This document shows, one piece after another, positions 35,584-45,943 of a stretch of DNA of 64,000 bases; position 1 is the first letter of the stretch, and each line of letters starts with the position of its first letter. Location of the stretch: contig JAYQBG010000002.1 of assembly GCA_038137215.1 (NCBI GenBank), forward strand, positions 100,494 to 164,493, read 5' to 3'. Under the pieces are notes generated by a model that was not told the DNA's origin, searched no databases, and saw only the letters and a list, made by a program, of their open reading frames with translations. Origin of the DNA: JABJAG01 sp038137215. Its GTDB lineage: Bacteria > Pseudomonadota > Alphaproteobacteria > UBA6615. Both the position numbers and the translations under genes were made by a program.

Positions 35584-36281
35584 TGCTCCATGATGCGCGC
35601 AAGGAAGGTCAACAATTCCGACCCCTGTCCGGCGTGGAAGCGGTCCGGGTCCCGGCTGCCCAGTGCCAGCAGCGCACAGGGCGCATCCTCGCGGACCGAG
35701 AGCCGCAGCATGGCTTCCGAACGCACCAGACCGGCGGCCTCACCGTAGATCCGGCGGTCACCGTCAATATGTTCGCGCAGGGTGATCGTCCGTGACAGAT
35801 CGACGATCTTGTCGATGGTGCCGACCGGAACCACCCGCACGCCCTGATTGGTGGTGGGCGTCACCGCGCCACCCTCCAGACACAGCGCTACGGCATCGAC
35901 ATTCAGGAGCCCTGCCAGATCGATGGTCAGGATCTCCAGCATGTGATCGAGCGACCGTGATGACAGCAATGCAATCACGGCGGCATGAATCCGGTTCTGG
36001 CTCTGCAGATTGGCGCGGCTGGCGTCGATCAGTTCGCTGCTCTGCGCATCGCGCTGGGCCAGCTCGGCGCGCATCCGGTTCAGCATCGCGCCCTGGAGAT
36101 CGACCACCTCTCCACCGGTCGGGTCCAAATCCTCGAACTCACGCTCGGGGGGCACGATCACCGAGAGAAGCTGCGGATGCCGCTCCAGAAAATCCGGATT
36201 GGCGCGCAGAAACGCCACAACCTGAGAATCGGTCAGTTCGCTGGAGGAGGCGGCCTCGGGCTTAGATGCTTTGGTGCTCAC
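35550..36281 (-). CDS. DUF484 family protein (GAF-like)
   Basis: 243 aa. DSQVVAFLRANPDFLERHPQLL near the N-terminus is the DUF484 signature, followed by a helical segment with Arg/Asp residues and a GAF-like sensor region after residue 100. DUF484 genes commonly sit next to xerC in proteobacteria; the role is unknown. The gene overlaps xerC by 34 bp and follows the transaldolase-like gene after 21 bp, so the three form one minus-strand operon. Confidence 0.88.
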   Translation of the reverse strand: MSTKASKPEAASSSELTDSQVVAFLRANPDFLERHPQLLSVIVPPEREFEDLDPTGGEVVDLQGAMLNRMRAELAQRDAQSSELIDASRANLQSQNRIHAAVIALLSSRSLDHMLEILTIDLAGLLNVDAVALCLEGGAVTPTTNQGVRVVPVGTIDKIVDLSRTITLREHIDGDRRIYGEAAGLVRSEAMLRLSVREDAPCALLALGSRDPDRFHAGQGSELLTFLARIMEHCIRTWLDLPR

Positions 36282-36302
36282 AGCTTCGGCCTCCCCGCCC
36301 AG

Positions 36303-36992
36303 CTATTCGGCTGCGCTCTTGCGCTGGCTGGCCTGCTCGAGGATCGACTGGCCCGTGGCTTCCCAATCCTTGAGGAAGGCCGAGAGCCCCTTGTCGGTCA
36401 GCGGGTGCTGATAGAGCTGGCGCACCACATTGGGCGGCAGGGTCGCGACATGCGCGCCCGTCCGGGCCGCCTCGACCACATGGGCCGGACCGCGAATGGA
36501 AGCGACCAGCACCTCGGTGTCGAAGTTGTCGTACTGCTCGTAGATATCAACGATCGCCTCGATCAGGTCGAGACCCCGCAATCCGATATCGTCGAGACGC
36601 CCTACGAAAGGAGAGATGAAGGACGCACCGGCTTTCGCCGCGAGGATCGCCTGCCCTGCCGAGAAGCACAGGGTGACATTAACCATGATATCCCGGTCCC
36701 GCAGCGCCCGGCAGGCCTTCAGCCCGTCCGGGGTCAACGGCACCTTGATGGTCACATTCGATGCAACGGCGGCGAGCACATCGGCTTCGGCGAGCATGTC
36801 GTCCACTTCGGTGGCCGTCACCTCGGCGCTGACCGGACCCGGCACCACGTCGCATATTTCCGCGATCACATCGAGCATGTTCCGTCCGGATTTCGCGATC
36901 AGAGACGGGTTGGTCGTCACACCATCCACAAGACCTGTGGCGGCCAGATCACGGATGTCATCGAGATCGGCAGTGTCCACAAAAAACTTCAT
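36303..36992 (-). CDS. fsa: transaldolase-like fructose-6-phosphate aldolase
   Basis: 229 aa, the short transaldolase (TalC/Fsa) class. Lys83 in ASNVTIKVPLT is the Schiff-base lysine; FVDTADLDDIRDL and GVTTNPSLIAKSG at the N-terminus and ISPFVGRLDDIG are the standard blocks. Short members act either as transaldolase in the pentose phosphate pathway or as fructose-6-phosphate aldolase; sequence inspection does not decide, so the symbol is provisional. It is divergent from priA with 125 bp between the starts and is first in the operon with DUF484 and xerC. Confidence 0.9.
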   Translation of the reverse strand: MKFFVDTADLDDIRDLAATGLVDGVTTNPSLIAKSGRNMLDVIAEICDVVPGPVSAEVTATEVDDMLAEADVLAAVASNVTIKVPLTPDGLKACRALRDRDIMVNVTLCFSAGQAILAAKAGASFISPFVGRLDDIGLRGLDLIEAIVDIYEQYDNFDTEVLVASIRGPAHVVEAARTGAHVATLPPNVVRQLYQHPLTDKGLSAFLKDWEATGQSILEQASQRKSAAE

Positions 36993-37117
36993 ATGCGTTT
37001 TCCTTATCTCCGCGGAGCCCGTTACACGGGACCCAATTCAAAACGCCAGGGTGAATATTTCGATCCCGCCTGCAGCTTACGTTGGACGCCTGCGAGTCGC
37101 CCGATAGAGTGTAACGG

Positions 37118-39319
37118 ATGCCCCCGAACGACACCACCGCACCGCTTTTTCCAAACCCGCCGGCCGTCAGCGTCCTGCTGCCCACGCCGGTGGTGGGGCC
37201 CTATGACTATCTGGTGCCCGAGGGGCTGGACCTCGCGCCGGGCGACTACGTCCATGTCCCGCTCGGCAAGCGTGACATGATCGGTGTTGTCTGGGGGCCG
37301 GCGACAGGCGATGTGGACGCGGCCAAACTCCGCCCCGTCGACGGGGCTCTCGATGCACCCCCCATGCCCGATCAGATTCGCAGCTTCGTTGACTGGGTGG
37401 CCAGCTACACGCTCAGCACCCCGGGCGCGGTTCTGCGGATGGCGATGCGGTCCCCCGACGCACTGGAACCGCCCCGGCCGGTCGTGATGTTCCGGCGAGG
37501 GGCCCCGCCCGACGACCTGCGCATGACCCCGGCGCGCCAGCGAGTTCTGTCGGTTCTTGAAGACGGCCCCGCACTCTCGGCCGGCGACCTGGCCCGCGAG
37601 GCGGGTGTATCGGCAGGTGTCATCAAGGGTCTTGCCGAGGCGGGTGCGCTGGAACGGATTGAGGTCCCGCCGCCGCCGCCATTCGAGATGCCGGACCTGT
37701 CGCGCGCAGGCCCCGAATTGTCCGCAGATCAGGCGCAGGCCGCGCGCACTCTCTGTGAAAAGGTCGCGGCTTCGGCCTTCTCGGTAACCCTGATCGACGG
37801 CGTCACCGGCTCGGGCAAGACCGAAGTCTATTTCGAGGCCATCGCCGCAGCGCTCGAGGCCGGACGTCAGGTTCTGGTGCTGCTGCCCGAGATCGCGTTG
37901 ACACCGCAATGGCTCGAACGCTTCAGCGCACGGTTCGGGGTCGCACCTGCCGTGTGGCATTCGGATTTGAGCCAGGTTCAGCGGCGGATCACCTGGCGGG
38001 CCGTGGCGAGCGGCAATGCCCGGATTATCGTCGGCGCGCGCTCGGCATTGTTCCTGCCGCTTGCGGATCTCGGCCTCATCGTTATCGATGAGGAGCACGA
38101 GCCCGCCTTCAAGCAGGAGGATGGCGTGCCCTATCACGGGCGGGACATGGCGATCGTACGCGCCCGCTTTGCCGCGGCGACGGTGTTGCTCGCCTCCGCA
38201 ACACCCTCTCTGGAAACCCGGGTCAATGTCAGCCGTGAACGGTTCGACTCGATTCCCCTGCCCGAGCGGTTCGGCGTGGCGGTGATGCCGACTATCACCG
38301 CTATCGATCTGCGAACCGCCGACCTCACTGCCAACCGGTTCATCTCCGACGAACTGGTCACGGCGCTGCGCACGACAATCGAAGCCGGGGAACAGTCCAT
38401 GTTGTTCCTCAACCGGCGCGGCTATGCCCCGCTGACCCTGTGCCGCACCTGCGGTCACCGGATCGAATGCCCGAGCTGTGCGGCCTGGCTGACCGAACAT
38501 CGCTTCCGCAAGCGCCTGCAATGTCACCATTGCGGCTATGAGGTCCCGGCCCCCAGCATTTGCCCGTCCTGCGAGAATGTGGACACGCTGGTCGCCTGCG
38601 GACCCGGGGTCGAGCGGATCGCCGAAGAGGTCGCCGGTCTGCTGCCCGAGGCGCGCATCGGCATCATGACCAGCGACACCATGCGCGGTCCGGAATCCGC
38701 CGCGCAATTCGTGAAATCCGTCGAAAGCGGTGCGCTCGATATTCTGATCGGCACCCAGATGGTGGCCAAGGGACACCACTTTCCGAATCTGACGCTTGTG
38801 GGGATCGTCGATGCCGATCTCGGCCTGGCCGGCGGCGACCTGCGCGCGGGCGAACGTACCTATCAGATCCTGCAACAGGTCTCCGGGCGCGCAGGGCGTG
38901 CTGAACGTCCGGGACGGGTTCTGATCCAGACCTTCCAGCCCGAACATCCGGTGATGCAGGCACTGGTGTCGGGAGACGAGGCCCGCTTCTTCGAACTGGA
39001 AACCGAAGCCCGGCAGGCCGGGGAGTGGCCCCCCTTCGGACGGCTAGCGGCAATCGTGGTGTCCAGCCGCGACCCGCATGAGGCGCGCGATCTCGCGCAG
39101 GCACTCGCGCGCTGCGCCCCCAGCAGCCCGGAGATACGGGTGCTGGGGCCGGCCCCCGCGCCGCTTTCGCTGCTGCGCGGCCAGCACCGCCACCGATTGC
39201 TCCTCAAGGCCTCACGCGATGTGTCGGTTCAGCCGGTGCTGCGCGACTGGCTGAAACAGATCAAGGTTCCCGCCAGCGCGCGGGTGCGCGTGGATATCGA
39301 CCCGTATAGTTTTCTTTAG
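37118..39319 (+). CDS. priA: primosomal protein N' (replication restart helicase)
   Basis: 733 aa. PriA reloads the replicative helicase at stalled forks. The N-terminal 3'-end-binding domain precedes Walker A GVTGSGKTEVYF and the DEEH box (VIDEEHEPAFKQED). A zinc-binding Cys cluster follows (CRTCGHRIECPSC and CHHCGYEVPAPSICPSC), and helicase motifs V-VI are seen in QVSGRAGRAERPGRV. Length is normal. It is divergent from the fsa-DUF484-xerC operon and upstream of the ATP synthase operon, a common alphaproteobacterial order. Confidence 0.95.
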   Translation: MPPNDTTAPLFPNPPAVSVLLPTPVVGPYDYLVPEGLDLAPGDYVHVPLGKRDMIGVVWGPATGDVDAAKLRPVDGALDAPPMPDQIRSFVDWVASYTLSTPGAVLRMAMRSPDALEPPRPVVMFRRGAPPDDLRMTPARQRVLSVLEDGPALSAGDLAREAGVSAGVIKGLAEAGALERIEVPPPPPFEMPDLSRAGPELSADQAQAARTLCEKVAASAFSVTLIDGVTGSGKTEVYFEAIAAALEAGRQVLVLLPEIALTPQWLERFSARFGVAPAVWHSDLSQVQRRITWRAVASGNARIIVGARSALFLPLADLGLIVIDEEHEPAFKQEDGVPYHGRDMAIVRARFAAATVLLASATPSLETRVNVSRERFDSIPLPERFGVAVMPTITAIDLRTADLTANRFISDELVTALRTTIEAGEQSMLFLNRRGYAPLTLCRTCGHRIECPSCAAWLTEHRFRKRLQCHHCGYEVPAPSICPSCENVDTLVACGPGVERIAEEVAGLLPEARIGIMTSDTMRGPESAAQFVKSVESGALDILIGTQMVAKGHHFPNLTLVGIVDADLGLAGGDLRAGERTYQILQQVSGRAGRAERPGRVLIQTFQPEHPVMQALVSGDEARFFELETEARQAGEWPPFGRLAAIVVSSRDPHEARDLAQALARCAPSSPEIRVLGPAPAPLSLLRGQHRHRLLLKASRDVSVQPVLRDWLKQIKVPASARVRVDIDPYSFL

Positions 39320-39408
39320 GCCCGCCCCTCATGCAGGACGCATCGAAACGACGCAAAGTCCGGCGGGAAAAATCGCCAGATTTGTACACTTTTTGCATTG
39401 CGGTACGC

Positions 39409-39437
39409 TTGCCAGCCCAAAAGGCCTGTGCTACCAA
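39409..39437 (+). promoter_or_regulatory. candidate promoter of atpHAGDC
   Basis: TTGCCA (39409-39414), 17-nt spacer, TACCAA (39432-39437). The 236-bp gap to the atpH start also contains an unusually AT-rich stretch (about 39485-39535, with T7 and TATATATAAA), which could be an alternative core promoter or an AT-rich translation-enhancing leader. Confidence 0.4.
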
Positions 39438-39555
39438 GCCCGTGCCTTGGCGGCGGTGGTTTTCCAATGTTCGGGCAGCCGGTTTTTTTATATATAAATC
39501 AATCGGTTACACATATCGCACTTACACAATTTCGGCCCAGGGGGGCAGTCGCAAC

Positions 39556-40113
39556 GTGGCGGCGGAAACAAGCGTAGTCGGCGACATCGCAGAGCGATAC
39601 GGGCTGGCGTTATACGAACTCGCGGACGAGGCCAAGAGCCTCGACGAGGTTGCGAGCGATCTCGAGTCCCTGCGGACACTGATCGCGGAGAGTGACGACC
39701 TCCCCAAAGTCCTGCGTTCGCCTGTAATCGACCGCGATGACAAGGCGAAAGCCCTCAACACCATTCTTGAGCAGGGTGGCGCACACGCGCTGACCCGCCG
39801 TTTCATCGGTGTTGTGGCCGAAAACAACCGGTTGTTCGTGCTGGCAGACATGATCACCGCCTATCTGGCGGAACTGTCGCGTCGGCGCGGTGAGATCACG
39901 GCAGAGGTCACCTCGGCCCGGCCGTTGAATGACGATCAACTGCAACAGCTCACAGAGAGCCTGCGCGAAAAACTGGGCGGAAAGATCGCCGTCGAACCGA
40001 ATGTGGACCCCTCGCTGATTGGTGGCCTGGTGGTGCGTGTCGGATCTCGGATGATCGACGCATCGCTGAAGACCAAACTTCAGCGCCTGCAATACGCCAT
40101 GAAGGGAGCTTAA
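39556..40113 (+). CDS. atpH: ATP synthase F1 delta subunit
   Basis: 185 aa from a GTG at 39556, preceded by AGGGGGG. The frame extends 75 codons upstream, but that part is unlike the family and covers the AT-rich leader. GDIAERYGLALYELADEA is the delta N-terminal helix bundle, and the C-terminal block DPSLIGGLVVRVGSRMIDASLKTKLQRL is the classic delta signature. The subunit links F1 to the peripheral stalk. It is the first gene of the F1 operon, with atpA 3 bp downstream. Confidence 0.95.
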   Translation: MAAETSVVGDIAERYGLALYELADEAKSLDEVASDLESLRTLIAESDDLPKVLRSPVIDRDDKAKALNTILEQGGAHALTRRFIGVVAENNRLFVLADMITAYLAELSRRRGEITAEVTSARPLNDDQLQQLTESLREKLGGKIAVEPNVDPSLIGGLVVRVGSRMIDASLKTKLQRLQYAMKGA

Positions 40114-40116
40114 AGG

Positions 40117-41646
<1,530 letters not shown>

Positions 41647-41679
41647 TTCGGTACGGATAACACGGATAGCGACTGACAG

Positions 41680-42591
41680 ATGGCGAGCCTCAAGGACCTG
41701 CGGGTCCGTATCAGTTCGGTAAAGTCCACCCAGCGGATCACCTCGGCCATGAAGATGGTCGCGGCGGCCAAGCTGCGCCGTGCGCAGGAAGATGCCGAAG
41801 CAACCCGTCCCTATGCCGAGCGCATGGAACGGATGCTCGGATCACTGGCACAAAGCGCCGTCACGGCCGGAACGGCCCCGCCGCTTCTGGCGGGCAGCGG
41901 GAAAGACGATGTGCATCTGCTCATCGTCATGACCACAGATCGTGGGCTGTGCGGCGGTTTCAACGGATCCATTGTACGCTGGACCCGTAACAAGATTCTC
42001 GACCTGCGGGCCGACGGCAAGGAGGTCAAGCTTCTGATCGTCGGTCGCAAGGGGCGTGGTATTCTGCGCCGGGAATTCGGCAGTATCATTATCGATACGC
42101 TGGAAGACACAGCGCGCCCGTCACCGCGTTTCGAAACGGCAGCCGAGATTGCGCAGCGCGCGCGGGACATGTTCGAGGCGGGCGAGTGCGATATCTGCAC
42201 CATCGTTTATAACAAGTTCGTCTCGGCGCTGACCCAGGAGGTCACGCCGCAGCAGTTGATCCCGTTTGCTCTTCCTGAGGCCGCCGGGAACGACGGTAAC
42301 AGCGCAGACGAGCAGGACTCGGCGCTGTCCTCGGGTGCCGTTTACGACTACGAGCCCGACGAGCAGGACATTCTTGCAGACCTTCTGCCACGTAACCTGT
42401 CGGTCCAGGTGTTCCGCACCATGATCGAATCCTTCGCATCCGAACAGGGTGCACGTATGACCGCGATGGACAACGCCACGCGCAACGCCGGTGACATGAT
42501 CGAACGTCTTTCGATCGAGTACAACCGCACGCGTCAGGCAGCCATTACCACTGAACTCATCGAGATTATCTCCGGCGCGGAAGCGCTTTAG
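41680..42591 (+). CDS. atpG: ATP synthase F1 gamma subunit
   Basis: 303 aa, the rotating central stalk. The N-terminal helix ASLKDLRVRISSVKSTQRI and the C-terminal helix ending in NATRNAGDMIERLSIEYNR pair in the rotor coiled coil. An acidic, low-complexity insertion (about residues 204-225, with GNDGNSADEQDS) lies in the surface domain, which is often longer in alphaproteobacteria. It is followed by atpD after 33 bp. Confidence 0.97.
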   Translation: MASLKDLRVRISSVKSTQRITSAMKMVAAAKLRRAQEDAEATRPYAERMERMLGSLAQSAVTAGTAPPLLAGSGKDDVHLLIVMTTDRGLCGGFNGSIVRWTRNKILDLRADGKEVKLLIVGRKGRGILRREFGSIIIDTLEDTARPSPRFETAAEIAQRARDMFEAGECDICTIVYNKFVSALTQEVTPQQLIPFALPEAAGNDGNSADEQDSALSSGAVYDYEPDEQDILADLLPRNLSVQVFRTMIESFASEQGARMTAMDNATRNAGDMIERLSIEYNRTRQAAITTELIEIISGAEAL

Positions 42592-42624
42592 ACCACTCGA
42601 CTCCCAACGAGCGAGGAGCACACC

Positions 42625-44046
42625 ATGTCAAAGAATGTTGTCGGCAAAATCACTCAGGTACTCGGCGCCGTTATCGACGTCCAGTTCGATGGCGACCTGC
42701 CCCCGATCCTGAATGCACTGGAGACGGACAACCAGGGCAACCGCCTGGTTCTCGAAGTCGCCCAGCACCTCGGCGAAAACACCGTCCGCACCATCTCCAT
42801 GGACACGACCGAAGGTCTGGTTCGTGGTCAGGAAGTGGTCGATACCGGCGCTGCCATCAGCGTCCCGGTTGGCCCGGAAGTGCTCGGACGTATCATCAAT
42901 GTGATCGGCGAGCCGATTGATGAGCGCGGCCCGGTCAATGCCACCGCGACATCGGAAATTCACCGCGCCGCCCCGGATTTCGTGGATCAGGCGACGGACA
43001 CCGAACAGCTCGTCACCGGCATCAAGGTCGTGGACCTTCTCACGCCTTACGCCAAGGGCGGCAAGATCGGCCTGTTCGGCGGCGCCGGCGTGGGCAAGAC
43101 CGTGCTGATCATGGAACTCATCAACAACATCGCGAAGGGCCATGGCGGTTACTCGGTGTTTGCGGGTGTTGGTGAGCGGACCCGTGAGGGCAATGACCTC
43201 TATCACGAGATGATGGAATCGGGCGTGATCCAGCCCGACGGCGAGTCCAAGGCGGCCCTGGTCTATGGCCAGATGAACGAGCCGCCGGGAGCGCGTGCAC
43301 GTGTCGCCCTGACCGGCCTGACCATGGCTGAGTATTTCCGCGATGAAGAAGGTCAGGACGTGCTGTTCTTCGTCGACAACATTTTCCGCTTCACTCAGGC
43401 CGGCGCCGAAATTTCGGCTCTGCTGGGTCGCATCCCCTCGGCTGTGGGCTATCAGCCGACCCTGGGCACCGACCTCGGCACCTTGCAGGAGCGCATCACC
43501 TCGACCAACAAGGGCTCGATCACATCGGTTCAGGCCATCTACGTGCCCGCGGATGACTTGACCGACCCCGCACCGGCAACGGCCTTCTCGCATCTGGACG
43601 CCACGACCGTGTTGTCGCGTCAGATTGCGGAAATCGGCATCTACCCGGCGGTGGACCCGCTCGACTCGACCAGTCGTATTCTCGATGCCCGCGTCATCGG
43701 CGAGGAGCACTACGACGTCGCACGTCGCGTGCAGGAGACCCTGCAGAGCTACAAGAACCTGCAGGAAATCATCGCCATTCTCGGCATGGACGAGCTGTCA
43801 GAAGAAGACAAGATGACGGTGACGCGCGCACGTAAGCTGCAGCGTTTCCTCTCGCAGCCCTTCCATGTGGCCGAAGTCTTCACCGGCGCACCGGGCAAGT
43901 TCGTGGCGCTGGAAGACACGATCAAGGGCTTCCAGCAGATCGTGGACGGCGAGCACGACGACCTGCCGGAATCGGCTTTCTACATGGTCGGCACCATCGA
44001 GGAAGCCATCGAGAAGGCACAGACCATGGCGGCCGAAGCGGCCTAA
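42625..44046 (+). CDS. atpD: ATP synthase F1 beta subunit
   Basis: 473 aa, catalytic subunit. The P-loop GGAGVGKTVL is near residue 152; ALVYGQMNEPPGARARVALT and the catalytic Glu in GERTREGNDL follow; MDELSEEDKM near residue 390 is the DELSEED torque-transmitting region. GCGAGGAG precedes the ATG. The enzyme makes ATP from the proton motive force that the adjacent TCA and complex II genes help generate. Confidence 0.98.
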   Translation: MSKNVVGKITQVLGAVIDVQFDGDLPPILNALETDNQGNRLVLEVAQHLGENTVRTISMDTTEGLVRGQEVVDTGAAISVPVGPEVLGRIINVIGEPIDERGPVNATATSEIHRAAPDFVDQATDTEQLVTGIKVVDLLTPYAKGGKIGLFGGAGVGKTVLIMELINNIAKGHGGYSVFAGVGERTREGNDLYHEMMESGVIQPDGESKAALVYGQMNEPPGARARVALTGLTMAEYFRDEEGQDVLFFVDNIFRFTQAGAEISALLGRIPSAVGYQPTLGTDLGTLQERITSTNKGSITSVQAIYVPADDLTDPAPATAFSHLDATTVLSRQIAEIGIYPAVDPLDSTSRILDARVIGEEHYDVARRVQETLQSYKNLQEIIAILGMDELSEEDKMTVTRARKLQRFLSQPFHVAEVFTGAPGKFVALEDTIKGFQQIVDGEHDDLPESAFYMVGTIEEAIEKAQTMAAEAA

Positions 44047-44059
44047 CGGGAGATTTCGC

Positions 44060-44482
44060 GTGGCAGACAACGCGGTTCAGTTCGAACTGGTCTCACCGGA
44101 GAAGCTGCTTCTCTCGGAAGAGGTCGAAATGGTTGTGATTCCTGGCGCTGAGGGTGACTTCGGCGTCCTGCCGGGTCACACCCCCGTCATCTCAACGGTA
44201 CGCCCCGGCATCATCCATATCTTCGAGGGCGGGTCGGTCAAGACCCGTATCTTCATAGCCGGCGGATTTGCCGAGGTCACGGCCGAGCGCTGCACGGTTC
44301 TCGCCGAAGAAGCCATTCCGCTGGACGATATCGTGCGTGAAGACGTCGAGAAGGCGCTTCAGGATGCGGTCGAAGATGTATCGGATGCCGGTGACAACGC
44401 ATCCGAACGTTCGCTTGCCGAACAACGCGCCGAATCGGCCCGTGCGAAGCTCGCCTCCCTGGACAGTCAGACTTACCAATAG
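44060..44482 (+). CDS. atpC: ATP synthase F1 epsilon subunit
   Basis: 140 aa from a GTG at 44060, with GGGAGA upstream. The beta-sandwich domain opens VQFELVSPEKLLLSEEVEM and GAEGDFGVLPGHTPVIS is the family signature; two C-terminal helices follow (about residues 90-138). It links the rotor to the c-ring and inhibits ATP hydrolysis. It is the last gene of the operon and is followed by a strong hairpin. Confidence 0.95.
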   Translation: MADNAVQFELVSPEKLLLSEEVEMVVIPGAEGDFGVLPGHTPVISTVRPGIIHIFEGGSVKTRIFIAGGFAEVTAERCTVLAEEAIPLDDIVREDVEKALQDAVEDVSDAGDNASERSLAEQRAESARAKLASLDSQTYQ

Positions 44483-44488
44483 TTTCAG

Positions 44489-44516
44489 GTGGATAGACGG
44501 ATTTTCGTCTATCCAC
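44489..44516 (+). terminator. terminator hairpin after atpC
   Basis: Perfect 11-bp arms at 44489-44499 and 44506-44516 with a 6-nt loop, starting 6 bp after the atpC stop. The T-run (TTTT at 44523-44526) is displaced by a few bases, so termination is likely but the structure is not fully canonical. Confidence 0.65.
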
Positions 44517-44524
44517 ACCGGGTT

Positions 44525-44565
44525 TTGACCTCTGGCGACAGGTCAATATATTAATGGTATTGACC
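44525..44565 (+). promoter_or_regulatory. promoter with overlapping inverted-repeat operator
   Basis: TTGACC (44525-44530) with a 16-17 nt spacer reaches an AT-rich -10 (TATATT at 44547-44552). A perfect 8-bp inverted repeat, GGTCAATA (44541-44548) and TATTGACC (44558-44565), straddles that -10. GGTCAA/TTGACC half-sites thus occur three times in 41 bp. A protein bound here would block the promoter of the ferritin-like gene starting at 44603. Confidence 0.6.
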
Positions 44566-44602
44566 GCAACGGACTCGGCCGGTTTTCGTTGATAGATATG
44601 CC

Positions 44603-45433
44603 ATGACGCAATACAGCAACAAATATTGGTCACTGGACGATATCCCGTGGGACCAGTTCGACCCCACCCGTGTCGATCCGGAGATGTTACGAATCGTTAA
44701 GGCCGCCGCCATGGTGGAGTACAATGGCGGTATCTACGCAGACTACCTGTGCAGCGTCTTCAACGACGACCCGAAATTCCAGGACGCCGCACGGCGTTGG
44801 GCCTTTGAAGAGGTCCAGCATGGCCAGGCGCTTGCGCGCTGGGCCCAGATGGCGGATTCGGAGTTCGATTTCGAGAGCCGGTTCGCCAAATTTTCCGACA
44901 AGATTCAGTTGCCCGTCGAGGCCGATACATCCGTGCGGGGCACGCGCTGCGGCGAACTCGTGGCACGCTGCATGGTGGAAGTCGGGACGTCTTCCTATTA
45001 CAGCGCTCTGCGGGAAGCGACCGAGGAACCCGTTCTCCGGGAAATCTGCGCGCGGATCGCCAAGGACGAGATACGCCATTACAAACTTTTCTACACCCAT
45101 ATGGAGCGCTACCGGGATATCGAGAATCTCGGCAAAATCCGGCGCCTGTGGGTGGGCCTCGGCCGGATCGGCGAGAGCGAGGACGACGAACTGGCCTATG
45201 CCTATTACGCCGCCAACAATGACGGCGAAGCCTATAACCGGAAACGCTGCATTCGCGCCTACATGTCGCGCGCCTATGGCTTCTATGAGCTGCGCCATGT
45301 CGAGCGCGCGATCACCTTGATCTTCAAGGCGGTGGGCTTCTCGCCACACGGTCGACTGACCAACTGGATCGCCCGCGGGGCCTGCTGGTTCCTCAATCTG
45401 CGCATGGGCCGGGGCACTCCGGCAGCGGCCTGA
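44603..45433 (+). CDS. ferritin-like diiron protein
   Basis: 276 aa. Two Glu-x-x-His motifs, E70-V-Q-H73 and E156-I-R-H159, plus Glu39 and Glu126 on separate helices, have the spacing of a four-helix-bundle diiron centre (rubrerythrin, ferritin-like or hydroxylase/desaturase-like). The C-terminal 80 residues are basic with an amphipathic, aromatic-rich stretch that may touch membrane. The reaction is unknown; an oxygen- or peroxide-reacting diiron site is the most direct inference. The gene stands alone after the ATP synthase operon, with its own operator-like promoter. Confidence 0.78.
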   Translation: MTQYSNKYWSLDDIPWDQFDPTRVDPEMLRIVKAAAMVEYNGGIYADYLCSVFNDDPKFQDAARRWAFEEVQHGQALARWAQMADSEFDFESRFAKFSDKIQLPVEADTSVRGTRCGELVARCMVEVGTSSYYSALREATEEPVLREICARIAKDEIRHYKLFYTHMERYRDIENLGKIRRLWVGLGRIGESEDDELAYAYYAANNDGEAYNRKRCIRAYMSRAYGFYELRHVERAITLIFKAVGFSPHGRLTNWIARGACWFLNLRMGRGTPAAA

Positions 45434-45451
45434 TCCGCAGCGCGGTCTCTG

Positions 45452-45943
45452 CTAGTCACCCAGGATCGGTGCAAACTCCTGCAGCAGCGCTTCATAGACC
45501 GGGCGCTTGAACCCGACGATCAGCGCGGGGACCTCCTGCGGTTCGACCCAACGCCAGCGGTCGAACTCCGGCTTCCTGACCCCCAGCACATCAATCCCTG
45601 AATCCCGGCCCAGATAGCGGTAGGCGAACCACTTCTGCATCTGTCCGCGCCATTTGCCTTTCCAGGCACGGCGCTGGAGATCACCCGGCAGGTCGTATTT
45701 CAGCCAGTGTGGGGCCTCGGCAATAAACTCGACATTCGCGGTACCGGTTTCTTCCTCGAGCTCGCGCAGTGCCGCCGCGCGTGGGTCTTCCCCCTTGTCG
45801 ATCCCGCCCTGGGGCATCTGCCAGGCACCGGGCGTGTCATTGCGCTCCCCGACCCAGACCTGCCCGGTTGCGTTGAGCAGAAACACGCCCGCGCATTTCC
45901 GGTAGTGCTGCGCATCATCTTCCGAAGCCAGAATATCGCTCAT
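45452..45943 (-). CDS. rppH: RNA pyrophosphohydrolase
   Basis: 163 aa Nudix hydrolase. The Nudix box runs from Gly46 to Gly67 (Gly-x5-Glu52, then Arg60-Glu61-Leu-x-Glu-Glu). The N-terminus RKCAGVFLLNATGQVWVGER and WQMPQGGIDKGEDP are RppH/NudH-type. RppH removes pyrophosphate from 5'-triphosphate RNA ends and so starts decay. Its ATG overlaps the stop of the upstream polysaccharide deacetylase gene by four bases. It is the last gene of the long minus-strand block. Confidence 0.93.
   Translation of the reverse strand: MSDILASEDDAQHYRKCAGVFLLNATGQVWVGERNDTPGAWQMPQGGIDKGEDPRAAALRELEEETGTANVEFIAEAPHWLKYDLPGDLQRRAWKGKWRGQMQKWFAYRYLGRDSGIDVLGVRKPEFDRWRWVEPQEVPALIVGFKRPVYEALLQEFAPILGD

Noticed and set aside
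37022..38947. 641-codon minus-strand frame
   Set aside because: Antisense to priA, no domain recognisable, composition typical of a codon-shadow.
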